Assembly (NCBI RefSeq): GCF_003333315.1
Contig: NZ_PSYR01000001.1
Coordinates: 186,001 to 250,000 of the forward strand
DNA length: 64,000 nt
Source of the DNA: Acidiferrobacter thiooxydans
GTDB lineage: Bacteria > Pseudomonadota > Gammaproteobacteria > Acidiferrobacterales > Acidiferrobacteraceae
Direction of reading: 5' to 3'
Below, piece by piece: positions 1 to 8,272 of this stretch. Under the pieces are notes generated by a model, which saw only the letters and a program-made list of their open reading frames with translations, did not search any database and was not told where the DNA came from. A program made the position numbers and the translations under genes. How positions within the stretch are numbered: the first letter of the stretch is position 1; every line of letters begins with the position of its first letter.

Positions 1-758
1 CCGGATTCGCGCGCCAGCTGGCAATAGCCCTTGACCCAGTCGACCACGCGTTCCCTCGGCCATGCCACGTAGCAGTCCTTCAGCAGGGACACGAGGTCAT
101 AGGTGATCGGGCCGCGCACGGCATCCTGAAAATCCAGGATCCCGGGATTGTGGAGCGTGTTGACCAGCAGATTGCGCGAGTGGTAATCGCGATGGACCCA
201 GACCTGGGGCTGATGGAGCGCGTTCGCGCTGAGGTCGTCGAAGGCCTGGTCGAGCAGGCGGCGCTCGCCGCCCGTTATCGTATGCCCGAGATAGCCTCTT
301 AGATACCATTCCGGAAAGAGCTCCATCTCCCGCCTGAGCAGCACTTCGTCGTAGGGCGGCAGGAAGTCCGGGTCGGAGAAGGTCCCGCCCTGCAGGACCA
401 CTAGGGCCCCTAGGGCATCGCCGTACAGGCGGTCGGCGGTGGCATCGTCGAGCTTGTCGAGGTAGGGGGTGTGTCCGAGATCGGTCAGCAAGGCGAGACC
501 GGTGTCAAGATCGCAGGCCAGCACCTTGGGCACGTGCAGGCCGAGGGCGCCGAAACGCTGGGCGACACGGACAAACGGCGCAAGCGGCTCTTTGTTCGGG
601 GGCGCGTCCATGGCGACCCAGGACTCCCCGCCTGATGTGATGCGGAAGTAGCGCCGAAAGCTCGCGTCGGATGATGCCGGCGCGATCGTGAATCCGGAGG
701 TGCCCAGTATGCGCCGCGTGAATTGTATGAGGGCCGCCAACCGCTTGTCATCGGTCAC
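1..758 (-). CDS. AmgK-like sugar kinase (aminoglycoside phosphotransferase fold), C-terminus cut by window edge
   Basis: Small-molecule kinase of the APH/choline-kinase fold. About 252 residues are present and the frame runs off the left edge, so the C-terminus is not visible. The catalytic loop HRDYHSRNLL (residues 189-198) and the metal-binding DFQDA (209-213) are intact. A GTG start at 758 has AAGGAG seven bases upstream. In gammaproteobacteria and pseudomonads a kinase of this family beside lptD is often AmgK, which phosphorylates N-acetylmuramic acid at the anomeric position in peptidoglycan recycling. A MurU-like uridylyltransferase would be expected next, just outside the window. The gene is divergent from lptD across an 89-base gap. 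The fold and active site are clear; the AmgK assignment rests on position. Confidence 0.8.
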   Translation of the reverse strand, partial: MTDDKRLAALIQFTRRILGTSGFTIAPASSDASFRRYFRITSGGESWVAMDAPPNKEPLAPFVRVAQRFGALGLHVPKVLACDLDTGLALLTDLGHTPYLDKLDDATADRLYGDALGALVVLQGGTFSDPDFLPPYDEVLLRREMELFPEWYLRGYLGHTITGGERRLLDQAFDDLSANALHQPQVWVHRDYHSRNLLVNTLHNPGILDFQDAVRGPITYDLVSLLKDCYVAWPRERVVDWVKGYCQLARES

Positions 759-847
759 GAAATTTCTCCTTATAACCGGACGAGGCCTTGCCTCGGCGGG
801 CGATTGTATGCGATTTTAGCCGCCATTGACATTTGACCGACACCCCG

Positions 848-3004
848 ATGCCCCGGATCGTTGCCGCGCGCTCTTCGACGGGGCTCCTGCTGTTACTTAT
901 AGTCTCTTGCAGCGCGAGCGCCGCATGCCCTGCGCCTGCCACCCACCCGACCCCGTTCGTGGGCACCCGCGGAGGCCGCAAGATCGCCCATGTCGTGGCC
1001 GACAAGGCGCGCGCCTTCGCCGACGGCGTAACCGTGTTCAGCGGCAAGGTCGTCCTGACCTACGGTACGGAGACCGTGCATGCGCAGCGTATCCGCTTCA
1101 ATCGCCGGACCAACGCGTTTACGGCCATTGGGCATGTGCGCGTGACCAACGCCCAGGGTGGCGAGTTGCGCGCCCATTATCTGCACATGAACCGGGCCAC
1201 GGGCCGGGGCGTGGCGCGCGCGGTGCGTTTTGTGCTTCCGGGCAGCAATGCGCGCGGACGCGCGGTCATGGTGATCCTGAGGAGCCGCCATAAGTCGGAC
1301 ATCAAGGATACGCGTTATACGATGTGCCCGGAGGGCACCAAGGTCTGGTATATAGACGCCGACCGGCTGCACTTGAATTACACCAAGGACGTGGGCATCG
1401 CCACCAATGCGCGCGTGTATTTTCACGGTGTCCCGATCTTCTACTGGCCGTACTTGAGCTTCCCTATATCATCCAAACGCAAGTCCGGTTTCCTGCCGCC
1501 GCGCTACGGCACCGCGAGCAATTCGGGGATCATGTTGTCGATCCCTTATTATTGGAATCTCGCGCCCAACTACGATCTGACCACGACGCCCGAGATCATG
1601 ACGCGGCGCGGGGTGCTGTTTCGTAACCACTTCCGTTACCTGGGTCTTGGGTATAGCGGCTCGGATCGCATCGACTACATTCCCGTCGATCGTGTGTATG
1701 GCGGTCCGCGCTACGCCCTGCACATCGCCCACAACCAGGTTTTCAACCCCTATTGGTGGGCGAGCATCAACTACAACCGGGTCTCAGACCCGGCGTTCTA
1801 TACCGACTTCAGCGCTAATTTCGCGCTCGCGAGCCAAATCGACCTGCCGCAGCTGGGCGCGGTCGGTTATTCAGGCCGGCACTTGCGATTGCAGGTCACG
1901 AGCAGTGCCTATCAGCTCCTCGATACGAGCATCGGCGCCGCCTACAAGCCCTACGAAGAACTCCCCGGGCTGTTCCTTAACGCACGAGGCACGGCCAAGC
2001 CCAATCGCCTGCACTACCGTCTGAAGGCCAGTGCCGCGCGCTTTCTGGGCGGGGGAACGCCCCCCGCCGATCGCCTCGACCTCGAGCCGGCATTGAGCTA
2101 TCCGTGGCGCTGGCCCGCCGGCTTCATAACCCCACGGCTCGCAGTCCGCGAGACCGACTATTGGATCGCGGGTCAGCCGACCATTCATAGAACCACGCCG
2201 ATTGCGAGTCTCAGCGATGGTCTGGTCTTCGAGCGCACACTCAAAGGCGGAGGCCGCCAGACCCTGGAGCCGGAGCTCTCGTATCTGTACGTCCCTTATC
2301 GCAACCAGCAGGGGATCCCATTCTTCGATACCGCCCCGGCGCCGTTTACCTATACGAACCTGTTTCGCACCAACAGTTTCTTCGGGCCGGACCGCCAGGT
2401 AGACGCGAACCAGCTGATAGCCGGTCTCACCACGCGCCTCTATTCCTCCACGGGTCGCGAACGGCTGCGCGCGAGCGTCGGTGAGATTTATTACTTCCAC
2501 AAACCCTCGATCTATGCCACCTACCAGACGCGCGTCCTCAATCGCACCTCGGATCTGGCGGCGGAGGCCTATGCGCGACTCAGCCGGCACTGGTATGTAC
2601 GTGGATCACTGGCCTGGAACCCCAACAATGACCAGACCGACGAGGGCGACGCCTATGTCGAGTACAGTCCCAAGCCCAACGCCATCATAACCGTCGGTCA
2701 CCGGTATATCCGCGGGGTCCAGGAGCAGGTGGACGTGTCGCTCCAGTGGCCCGTGCTCACGCACTGGTCTACCCTGGTCGAGACCAGCTATTCGCTCATG
2801 CAATCGGCGAGCTTGGAGTCCTATCTCGGTATCCAATACAATAGCTGCTGCTGGGGACTGGGATTTTATGTCGGCAAGACCCTCGGTCTTAACAACACCC
2901 AATTCACGACTGCGATGTTCGAGTTCACGCTAAACGGCCTAGGCGCGCTCGGATCGGCGCCGGTTGTGCCCCTTAGCCAACACGGCTTCATGCTCGGCTA
3001 TTAA
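848..3004 (+). CDS. lptD: LPS-assembly outer membrane protein LptD
   Basis: Outer-membrane beta-barrel that, with LptE, inserts lipopolysaccharide into the outer leaflet. With ATG at 848 the product is 718 residues, close to the usual 750-800. It has a signal peptide with hydrophobic core LLLLLIV, ending near SASA, then an OstA/LptA-like N-terminal jellyroll (about 45-200) and a long barrel domain. The four cysteines expected for the LptD disulfides are visible: one right after the signal (about C27), one in TMCPEGTKVWY, and an adjacent CC pair in YNSCCWGLGFY near the C-terminus. A TTG at 833 in frame is a less likely start. It is followed by surA, pdxA and rsmA in the classical gammaproteobacterial order. 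Confidence 0.97.
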   Translation: MPRIVAARSSTGLLLLLIVSCSASAACPAPATHPTPFVGTRGGRKIAHVVADKARAFADGVTVFSGKVVLTYGTETVHAQRIRFNRRTNAFTAIGHVRVTNAQGGELRAHYLHMNRATGRGVARAVRFVLPGSNARGRAVMVILRSRHKSDIKDTRYTMCPEGTKVWYIDADRLHLNYTKDVGIATNARVYFHGVPIFYWPYLSFPISSKRKSGFLPPRYGTASNSGIMLSIPYYWNLAPNYDLTTTPEIMTRRGVLFRNHFRYLGLGYSGSDRIDYIPVDRVYGGPRYALHIAHNQVFNPYWWASINYNRVSDPAFYTDFSANFALASQIDLPQLGAVGYSGRHLRLQVTSSAYQLLDTSIGAAYKPYEELPGLFLNARGTAKPNRLHYRLKASAARFLGGGTPPADRLDLEPALSYPWRWPAGFITPRLAVRETDYWIAGQPTIHRTTPIASLSDGLVFERTLKGGGRQTLEPELSYLYVPYRNQQGIPFFDTAPAPFTYTNLFRTNSFFGPDRQVDANQLIAGLTTRLYSSTGRERLRASVGEIYYFHKPSIYATYQTRVLNRTSDLAAEAYARLSRHWYVRGSLAWNPNNDQTDEGDAYVEYSPKPNAIITVGHRYIRGVQEQVDVSLQWPVLTHWSTLVETSYSLMQSASLESYLGIQYNSCCWGLGFYVGKTLGLNNTQFTTAMFEFTLNGLGALGSAPVVPLSQHGFMLGY

Positions 3005-3022
3005 AAGTCAGGAGATTACCTT

Positions 3023-4264
3023 ATGTCCGCCGCACTTCTTCAGGCCCCGGTCGCCCCCCGCCCGGTAACGATTGATAAGATCGTTGCGGTCGTAAATAAC
3101 GAGGTCATTACTCAAAATCAGTTGGACCGGCGGGTATCCCTGCTGATAAAGCGCTTGGCGGCGCGCGATGTGACCGTACCCCCGCGCCATCTGTTGGCGC
3201 GCAAGGTCTTGAGTCAGATGGTCTTGCAGCGGCTCGAGCTTCAGTATGCGCACAATATCGGCATCCGCGTGAGCCGGGCGCAGGTCAAGCACGCCGAGAC
3301 CTCTCTTGCGGCGCGCAATCACATGACGTTGCCACAGTTTGAGCAGGCGGTGGCAACCGAGGGGTTCACTCCCGCGACCTTCCGTCGCCGGCTGCGCACG
3401 GAGATCACGATCCGCACGCTCATCATGCGCCGTATCAGCCGGTCGGTGATCGTGACCCAGCGCGCGGTCGATCGGTTTCTCGCGCAGGCCCGCGCCGCCG
3501 ATGGCACCCGTTACCATGTCGCCGAGATCACGCTCCAGTTTCCGGTGGCAGCCGACACGTCGGCGCGTCAGGCGGTGCGCAAGCGCGCCCTGCGCATCCT
3601 GAAGAAGATCCACGCCGGCGAGCCATTCAGCCAGGCGGCCATCGCATATTCCCAGGACACCCATGCCCTGGAGGGTGGGGATATCGGATGGCGGACGGCG
3701 GCGCACCTGCGACCGAGCTTTGTGCGTGCGTTACGCCAGATGAAGAGCGGGGATGTGCGGCTGGTGTCGGGACGGGGGGCCTACTATATCATCGAGTTGA
3801 AGGGCAAGCGTGCCGGCCTCAAAGGACCGGAGCACGAGCAGGTGCGTCTGCGCGAGATCGTGCTGCGGCCGTCGCGCCGGGTATCGATGCTCATTGCCCG
3901 CGAAAAGCTGAAGGCCTTGAAGAAGCGTCTTGCGCAGGGCGCGCATTTCAAGACCCTGGCGCGCGCGTATTCGCAGGGGAGCACGGCCACGCGTGGCGGA
4001 TCGCTCGGCTGGATGACCGTCGCGGGGCTGCCGCCGACATTGGCCGAGGCCGCGCGCCATCTGCCTCTGCATACCGTGGGCGGGCCTTACGCCACGGCGC
4101 GCGGCCAGGTCCTGATCGAGGTGGTGGCGCGGCGCATGCGCGCCGGTATGACGCGCAATGAGGCGCGCCGACTTCTGCGCATGCGCAGGGGCAACGCCCT
4201 GTATGTTCGCTGGCTGCAGACCTTGCGTGACGACGCCTATGTCCGCTATCCAGGCCGCATCTAA
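3023..4264 (+). CDS. surA: Periplasmic chaperone / peptidyl-prolyl isomerase SurA (no visible signal peptide)
   Basis: SurA escorts unfolded outer-membrane proteins, LptD among them, across the periplasm. The 413-residue product has the N-terminal chaperone module (DKIVAVVNNEVITQNQLD, from about residue 18) and two parvulin domains (about 155-260 and 270-370), each with its GG(D/S)xGW signature (EGGDIGWRT, RGGSLGWMT). The start at 3023 has GGAG eight bases upstream and lies 18 bases after the lptD stop in the same frame, so no upstream start can add residues. The first 17 residues contain no hydrophobic core, and nothing resembles a Sec signal, which is odd for a periplasmic protein. pdxA overlaps its 3' end by 26 bases. 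Confidence 0.95.
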   Translation: MSAALLQAPVAPRPVTIDKIVAVVNNEVITQNQLDRRVSLLIKRLAARDVTVPPRHLLARKVLSQMVLQRLELQYAHNIGIRVSRAQVKHAETSLAARNHMTLPQFEQAVATEGFTPATFRRRLRTEITIRTLIMRRISRSVIVTQRAVDRFLAQARAADGTRYHVAEITLQFPVAADTSARQAVRKRALRILKKIHAGEPFSQAAIAYSQDTHALEGGDIGWRTAAHLRPSFVRALRQMKSGDVRLVSGRGAYYIIELKGKRAGLKGPEHEQVRLREIVLRPSRRVSMLIAREKLKALKKRLAQGAHFKTLARAYSQGSTATRGGSLGWMTVAGLPPTLAEAARHLPLHTVGGPYATARGQVLIEVVARRMRAGMTRNEARRLLRMRRGNALYVRWLQTLRDDAYVRYPGRI

Positions 4265-5228
4265 GCGCCCGGTCATCGCCATTACTCCAGGAGAGCCGGC
4301 CGGCATCGGGCCGGATCTCATGGCCCTGCTCGATTACGATGAGGGCGCAGACTGGGTGTGTGTGGCGGATCCGGACCTTCTGGATGACAGGGCGCGTCTG
4401 CGCGGGCGGCCACGCCACTGGCCGCGCTATGCGCCGGGCGTACATGGCCCCTCGGTCCTGCCCGTGGCGCTCGCCCGCCGCGCGACCCCCGGTGTCCCGG
4501 ATCCGGCGAACGCCGACTATGTCCTGTCTTGTCTCAGGCGCGCAACGGAAGGCTGTCTCGCCGGCGAGTTCAGCGCCCTCATCACAGGCCCGGTGCACAA
4601 GGCTGTCATCAATGAGGCGGGACAGGCCTTCACCGGCCATACCGAGTTCCTGGCGCACGCGGCGGGCGTGACCGAGGTCGTTATGATGCTGGCGGCGGGA
4701 TCCTTGCGCGTCGCCCTGGTTACCACCCACCTACCCCTCACCATGGTACCGGCGGCGATCACCGCCGCGCGCCTGGATGCGGCGCTCGACATTCTGGACG
4801 CCGCGCTCACGCGGGATTTCGGCCTGGTGCGGCCGGCCATCATGGTGTTGGGCCTAAACCCCCATGCTGGAGAGGGTGGGCACTTAGGGCACGAGGAGAT
4901 CGATATCATAACGCCCGCTGTGAAGCGCGCCCAGGCACGCGGCATACGCGCGGTCGGCCCTGTGCCCGCCGATACCGCTTTCGTTCCCGCGCGTCTGGCG
5001 CAGGCCGATGTGGTGCTGGCCATGTACCACGATCAGGGCCTCCCAGTGCTGAAGGCGCAAGGGTTCGGGGGCGGCGTGAACGTGACCCTCGGTCTACCCT
5101 TCCCGAGGGTCTCGGTGGACCATGGAACCGCCCTCGACCGAGCCGGGACGGGGCCGGTCGATACCGGCAGCATGGTAGCGGCCATGACGCTTGCCAAGGC
5201 CTTGTCATGCCGCCATGCCCGTCCCTAA
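4239..5228 (+). CDS. pdxA: 4-hydroxythreonine-4-phosphate dehydrogenase PdxA
   Basis: Oxidises 4-phosphohydroxy-L-threonine in the DXP-dependent pathway to pyridoxal 5'-phosphate. The frame opens at 4158, but the family N-terminus (ITPGEPAGIGPD) fixes the start at ATG 4239, giving 329 residues, the usual length. Family signatures are TGPVHKAVIN, the metal-site stretch FTGHTEFLAHAAG, MYHDQGLPVLK and VSVDHGTALDRAGTG. Translation is probably coupled: the start lies inside surA (26-base overlap), and the 3' end overlaps rsmA by 14 bases. Confidence 0.96.
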   Translation: MSAIQAASKRPVIAITPGEPAGIGPDLMALLDYDEGADWVCVADPDLLDDRARLRGRPRHWPRYAPGVHGPSVLPVALARRATPGVPDPANADYVLSCLRRATEGCLAGEFSALITGPVHKAVINEAGQAFTGHTEFLAHAAGVTEVVMMLAAGSLRVALVTTHLPLTMVPAAITAARLDAALDILDAALTRDFGLVRPAIMVLGLNPHAGEGGHLGHEEIDIITPAVKRAQARGIRAVGPVPADTAFVPARLAQADVVLAMYHDQGLPVLKAQGFGGGVNVTLGLPFPRVSVDHGTALDRAGTGPVDTGSMVAAMTLAKALSCRHARP

Positions 5229-5976
5229 GAAACGTTTCGGCCAGCATTTCCTGCGTGACGAGTCGGTGCTTGCGCGTATCGCCCAGGCCTGTGCGGGTAT
5301 GCCTGGAGACCATACGCTCGAAATCGGACCGGGCGATGGCGCGCTGACCGCCCATCTGTCCCGACTAGGCGGCGAATTGCATGTCGTGGAGATCGATCGC
5401 GACCTGATCGCAGGCCTCAGGCGGCGCTTTGCCAACGACCGAGTCATCGTACACGAGGCCGACGCCCTGCGGTTTTCGCCATGCGCGACGGTCGCGGGCG
5501 CGCTGCGTATCGTCGGCAATCTCCCCTACAACATCTCGAGCCCGCTCCTCTTTCATTTCCTGGGGGAGCCTTGTATCGCCGGCATGGTGTTCCTTTTGCA
5601 AAAGGAGGTCGTCGACCGCCTGGCGGCGTCTCCCGGGGGGCGCGATTATGGGCGACTGTCGGTTATGGTGCAGGCGCGCTGTGAGGTCATGCCGCTCTTT
5701 ACCGTGGCCGCGGCAGCCTTCAGTCCCCCGCCAGCGGTCGAGTCGCGCCTCGTGGCCTTGCGTCCGGTCCCGACTGTGGTCCCGCCGCCGGCCGCGGCGT
5801 TGTTCTCCGCGATCGTCGCCCAGGCGTTCTCGCAACGGCGCAAGATGCTCCGCCAGTCGCTACGAGGGTACTTTGGGGACGAGGATTGGCGGACGCTTGG
5901 TATCGACGCCACCCGCCGCGCCGAGACCTTGAGTGTCGCCGAGTTCGTGGCCCTGGCCGTTCATGCCGCGACCTGA
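5215..5976 (+). CDS. rsmA: 16S rRNA (adenine1518/1519-N6)-dimethyltransferase RsmA
   Basis: Dimethylates two adenosines in helix 45 of 16S rRNA late in 30S assembly; mutants are kasugamycin-resistant. The 253-residue product shows FGQHFLRD at the N-terminus, the SAM-binding [10 protein letters not shown] and the catalytic [17 protein letters not shown] 5215 is chosen because [13 protein letters not shown] is the family N-terminus; an in-frame ATG at 5191 would add eight residues without support. It is the last gene of the lptD run. Its 3' end overlaps the convergent queH frame by 117 bases. Confidence 0.96.
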   Translation: MPVPKKRFGQHFLRDESVLARIAQACAGMPGDHTLEIGPGDGALTAHLSRLGGELHVVEIDRDLIAGLRRRFANDRVIVHEADALRFSPCATVAGALRIVGNLPYNISSPLLFHFLGEPCIAGMVFLLQKEVVDRLAASPGGRDYGRLSVMVQARCEVMPLFTVAAAAFSPPPAVESRLVALRPVPTVVPPPAAALFSAIVAQAFSQRRKMLRQSLRGYFGDEDWRTLGIDATRRAETLSVAEFVALAVHAAT

Positions 5977-6627
5977 GTCTTGTCCGTCTCCATAGAAGCG
6001 TTCACCTAAGCGGATCTTGCCATAGCCGCGCTCGCGACGGGCGCGGTTGGTGTCGCGCAGGGAATACACGCAGCCACAGTACTCCTGCTGGTAGAAACGC
6101 TGCTCCTTGGCAATTTGTATCATACGCTGGCTCCCGCCACCCTTGCGCCAATTGAAGGTCCAGTAGCGCAAGGCGGGGTAGCGGCGCGCGGCGCGCTCAC
6201 CGCAGGCGTTGATCTGGTTCATGTCCTTCCAGCGCGAGATGCCAAGCGAGCTCGTAAAGACCGCGAAACCGTGCTCCACGGCATAGAGGGCCGAGCGCTC
6301 GAAGCGCATATCGAAGCATACCGTGCAGCGCGCCCCGCGCTCGGGTTCGTTTTCGAGTCCCGCCACGCGTGCAAACCAGTCGTCCTTGTCATAATCGAGA
6401 TCGACGAACGGCACGCCGAGCTTGTCGGCAAAGCGCTTGTTCTCGGTTTTGCGTAGCTCGTATTCTTTCAGGGGGTGGATATTGGGATTGTAGAACAAGA
6501 CCTCCAGGGTCATGCCCGATCGCTGCATCTCCTGCATGACGTCGGCCGCGCACGGCGCGCAACACGAATGCAGCAGCACACGGCGGTCGTCGCACGGCGG
6601 AATGAGTAGGGGGCGTTCGTCAGGCAT
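5860..6627 (-). CDS. queH: Epoxyqueuosine reductase QueH
   Basis: Cobalamin-independent reduction of epoxyqueuosine to queuosine in the tRNA wobble base. The 255-residue product has the QueH cysteines: [13 protein letters not shown] near residue 20, the RCTVCFDMR pair, and [13 protein letters not shown]. These would bind the Fe-S cluster and the second metal. After [12 protein letters not shown] about 40 poorly conserved residues follow. They run antisense into the 3' end of rsmA, so the natural C-terminus may once have been shorter. It is the last gene of the minus-strand run from mtgA, and its ATG lies three bases after the acyltransferase stop. Confidence 0.93.
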   Translation of the reverse strand: MPDERPLLIPPCDDRRVLLHSCCAPCAADVMQEMQRSGMTLEVLFYNPNIHPLKEYELRKTENKRFADKLGVPFVDLDYDKDDWFARVAGLENEPERGARCTVCFDMRFERSALYAVEHGFAVFTSSLGISRWKDMNQINACGERAARRYPALRYWTFNWRKGGGSQRMIQIAKEQRFYQQEYCGCVYSLRDTNRARRERGYGKIRLGERFYGDGQDSGRGMNGQGHELGDTQGLGAAGGVDTKRPPILVPKVPS

Positions 6628-6630
6628 GGC

Positions 6631-7380
6631 TCATTGTACCGCGGGGATCTTCTCTTGGCAGGCCCCCTCCGCCTTTTCCAGGATATCCGTGGTCGCCGTG
6701 ATCCACGCCTCGGCGCGGGCGCTCAAGGTAGCGGCGTTCAGACCCTCTCCGGAGATCGGCGGACCGATCACTACGCGCACCACGCCCGGCTCCTTGATGA
6801 ACGCCCGGCGCCCCCAGAAGCAGCCGGCGTTGTGCGCGACCGGCAGCACCGGGCAGCCGGCGGCGAGCGCGAGACGCGCGCCGCCAAGCTTGAAACGTCC
6901 ATGACGCCCGACCGGCACGCGCGTCCCCTCCGGAAAAATGATGACATGACGCCCGCTCGCCAGGCGCTGGCATCCCCCCTGTATGACCTGATCTATAGCC
7001 TTGCGCTGGCGCTCGCGCGCAATGGCGATCGGCTGGCTCAAGGCCATCCCCCAGCCAAGCAGGGGGATCCACAACAGCTCCCGTTTCAGGACCCAGACAT
7101 GCGGCGGGAAGATCCACTGAAAGGCCAAGGTCTCCCAGGTGGACTGGTGTTTGGAGAGGATGACGCAGGGCGCCTCCGGGATGTTCTCGCGCCCCGAGAC
7201 CTCATAGGACAGTCCGCAGGTAAGCTTGAGCCACCACATATTGAAGCGCCCCCACTGGCTTATGACGCGGTAGCGCGGTATGGGGCGCAGCCAAAAGAGC
7301 GCAAGCACGACCGGCGCCCAGACGACGATCGACAGGATGAAGCCCGCCTGGAAGGCCGCGGCCGCGAGCGGTTTTTTCAT
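6631..7380 (-). CDS. PlsC-like 1-acylglycerol-3-phosphate / lysophospholipid acyltransferase
   Basis: Membrane acyltransferase of the PlsC superfamily (249 residues), which would transfer an acyl chain to a lysophospholipid. One N-terminal hydrophobic segment (about 9-30) is followed by motif I SKHQSTWETLAF, motif III FPEGTRVPVG and motif IV LPVAHNAGCFW. Motif I has Glu where classical PlsC has Asp (HX4D). HQSxWE is common in the subfamily found beside glyQS/gmhB in proteobacteria, so this is not a lesion. It overlaps gmhB upstream by four bases. Confidence 0.9.
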   Translation of the reverse strand: MKKPLAAAAFQAGFILSIVVWAPVVLALFWLRPIPRYRVISQWGRFNMWWLKLTCGLSYEVSGRENIPEAPCVILSKHQSTWETLAFQWIFPPHVWVLKRELLWIPLLGWGMALSQPIAIARERQRKAIDQVIQGGCQRLASGRHVIIFPEGTRVPVGRHGRFKLGGARLALAAGCPVLPVAHNAGCFWGRRAFIKEPGVVRVVIGPPISGEGLNAATLSARAEAWITATTDILEKAEGACQEKIPAVQ

Positions 7381-7931
7381 GCACCACCGCTTACGCCATG
7401 GGACAAGACGGCATCCGTGAATGCCGCGAGATCGTCGTAGACAGGGACCCCCGCGAGGCCCTTGCCGTCGGCGATCGTGCGCATGCCCTTGCCGGTGCGC
7501 ACCAGGACCGGGAGCGCTTGCGCCGCGCGCGCCGCCTCCAGATCCCGGCGCGTGTCGCCCACCGCGAACGTGCTGCTAAGGCTGGTCTTGAAGCGCGCCG
7601 CTATATCATAAAGAAGCCCGGGCAACGGCTTTCTACAGGTGCAGCCGTCCCGCGGGCCGTGCGGGCAAAAGAAGATGGCCTCGATCTCCCCGCCCCTATG
7701 ATGGATCTCGTCCAACATGCGATTGTGTATCCGTCCGAGCATGTCGACGTTGAAGAGGCCTCGCGCGATACCCGACTGGTTGGTGGCGACCACCACCTGG
7801 ATGCCGGCGTGCGTAAGCCGCGCGATCGCCTCCAGGCTCCCCGGTATCGGGCGCCATTCCTCCGGTGTTTTGATGTAGTCATCGGAGTCCTCGTTGATGA
7901 CGCCGTCGCGGTCCAGGATGACGAGACGCAT
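7377..7931 (-). CDS. gmhB: D-glycero-beta-D-manno-heptose 1,7-bisphosphate 7-phosphatase GmhB
   Basis: HAD-family phosphatase that removes the 7-phosphate during ADP-heptose synthesis for the LPS inner core. The 184-residue product starts at ATG 7931 (MRLVILDRDGVINED), carrying the DxDG nucleophile motif. TNQSGIARG and the GmhB zinc-site cysteines (FFCPHGPRDGCTCRKP) follow, then GDTRRDLEAA. The frame is open for 51 residues further upstream, but those residues fall inside the MazG-like gene and are not conserved. The start codon shares one base with the stop of the MazG-like gene. Confidence 0.94.
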   Translation of the reverse strand: MRLVILDRDGVINEDSDDYIKTPEEWRPIPGSLEAIARLTHAGIQVVVATNQSGIARGLFNVDMLGRIHNRMLDEIHHRGGEIEAIFFCPHGPRDGCTCRKPLPGLLYDIAARFKTSLSSTFAVGDTRRDLEAARAAQALPVLVRTGKGMRTIADGKGLAGVPVYDDLAAFTDAVLSHGVSGGA

Positions 7932-8272
7932 TACGAGTCCCGGAATTCCGAGACCCGGATGCGCCCCGCGACCATGCGCGATGAGCGCTTCATGAGGGCC
8001 TCCATCTTGTCCCAGAAGGCACGGTCGAGCGCGAAGTCCGCGGAGATCGCCGTGCCCATGAGCAAAATGAGCAGATCGGCGCATTCCTCGGCGAGCGCCT
8101 CCCGGCTCCGGCCCTTGGTGATGCAGGCCGAGATCTCGCCCAGTTCTTCGGCCATCAGTGCCACCCGGTAGACGAGTTCCTCGCCTCCGTGATTCTTCAG
8201 GTCATGCTTGTCGTGGAAACGCTGCACCGCCTCGCGCATGGCGGCAAAGGAGTCCTGGTTCCCATCATTCAT
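7931..8272 (-). CDS. MazG-like nucleotide pyrophosphohydrolase
   Basis: All-alpha NTP pyrophosphohydrolase (113 residues). The metal-binding pattern of the MazG/dUTPase-like fold is present: EELGEIS (about 43-49), then EECADLLILLMG (about 63-74), that is E-x2-E and E-x3-D. Such single-domain proteins hydrolyse non-canonical or excess dNTPs; the substrate cannot be read from sequence. It overlaps the 3' end of glyS by eight bases and the gmhB start by one, so it is translated within the same message. Confidence 0.82.
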   Translation of the reverse strand: MNDGNQDSFAAMREAVQRFHDKHDLKNHGGEELVYRVALMAEELGEISACITKGRSREALAEECADLLILLMGTAISADFALDRAFWDKMEALMKRSSRMVAGRIRVSEFRDS

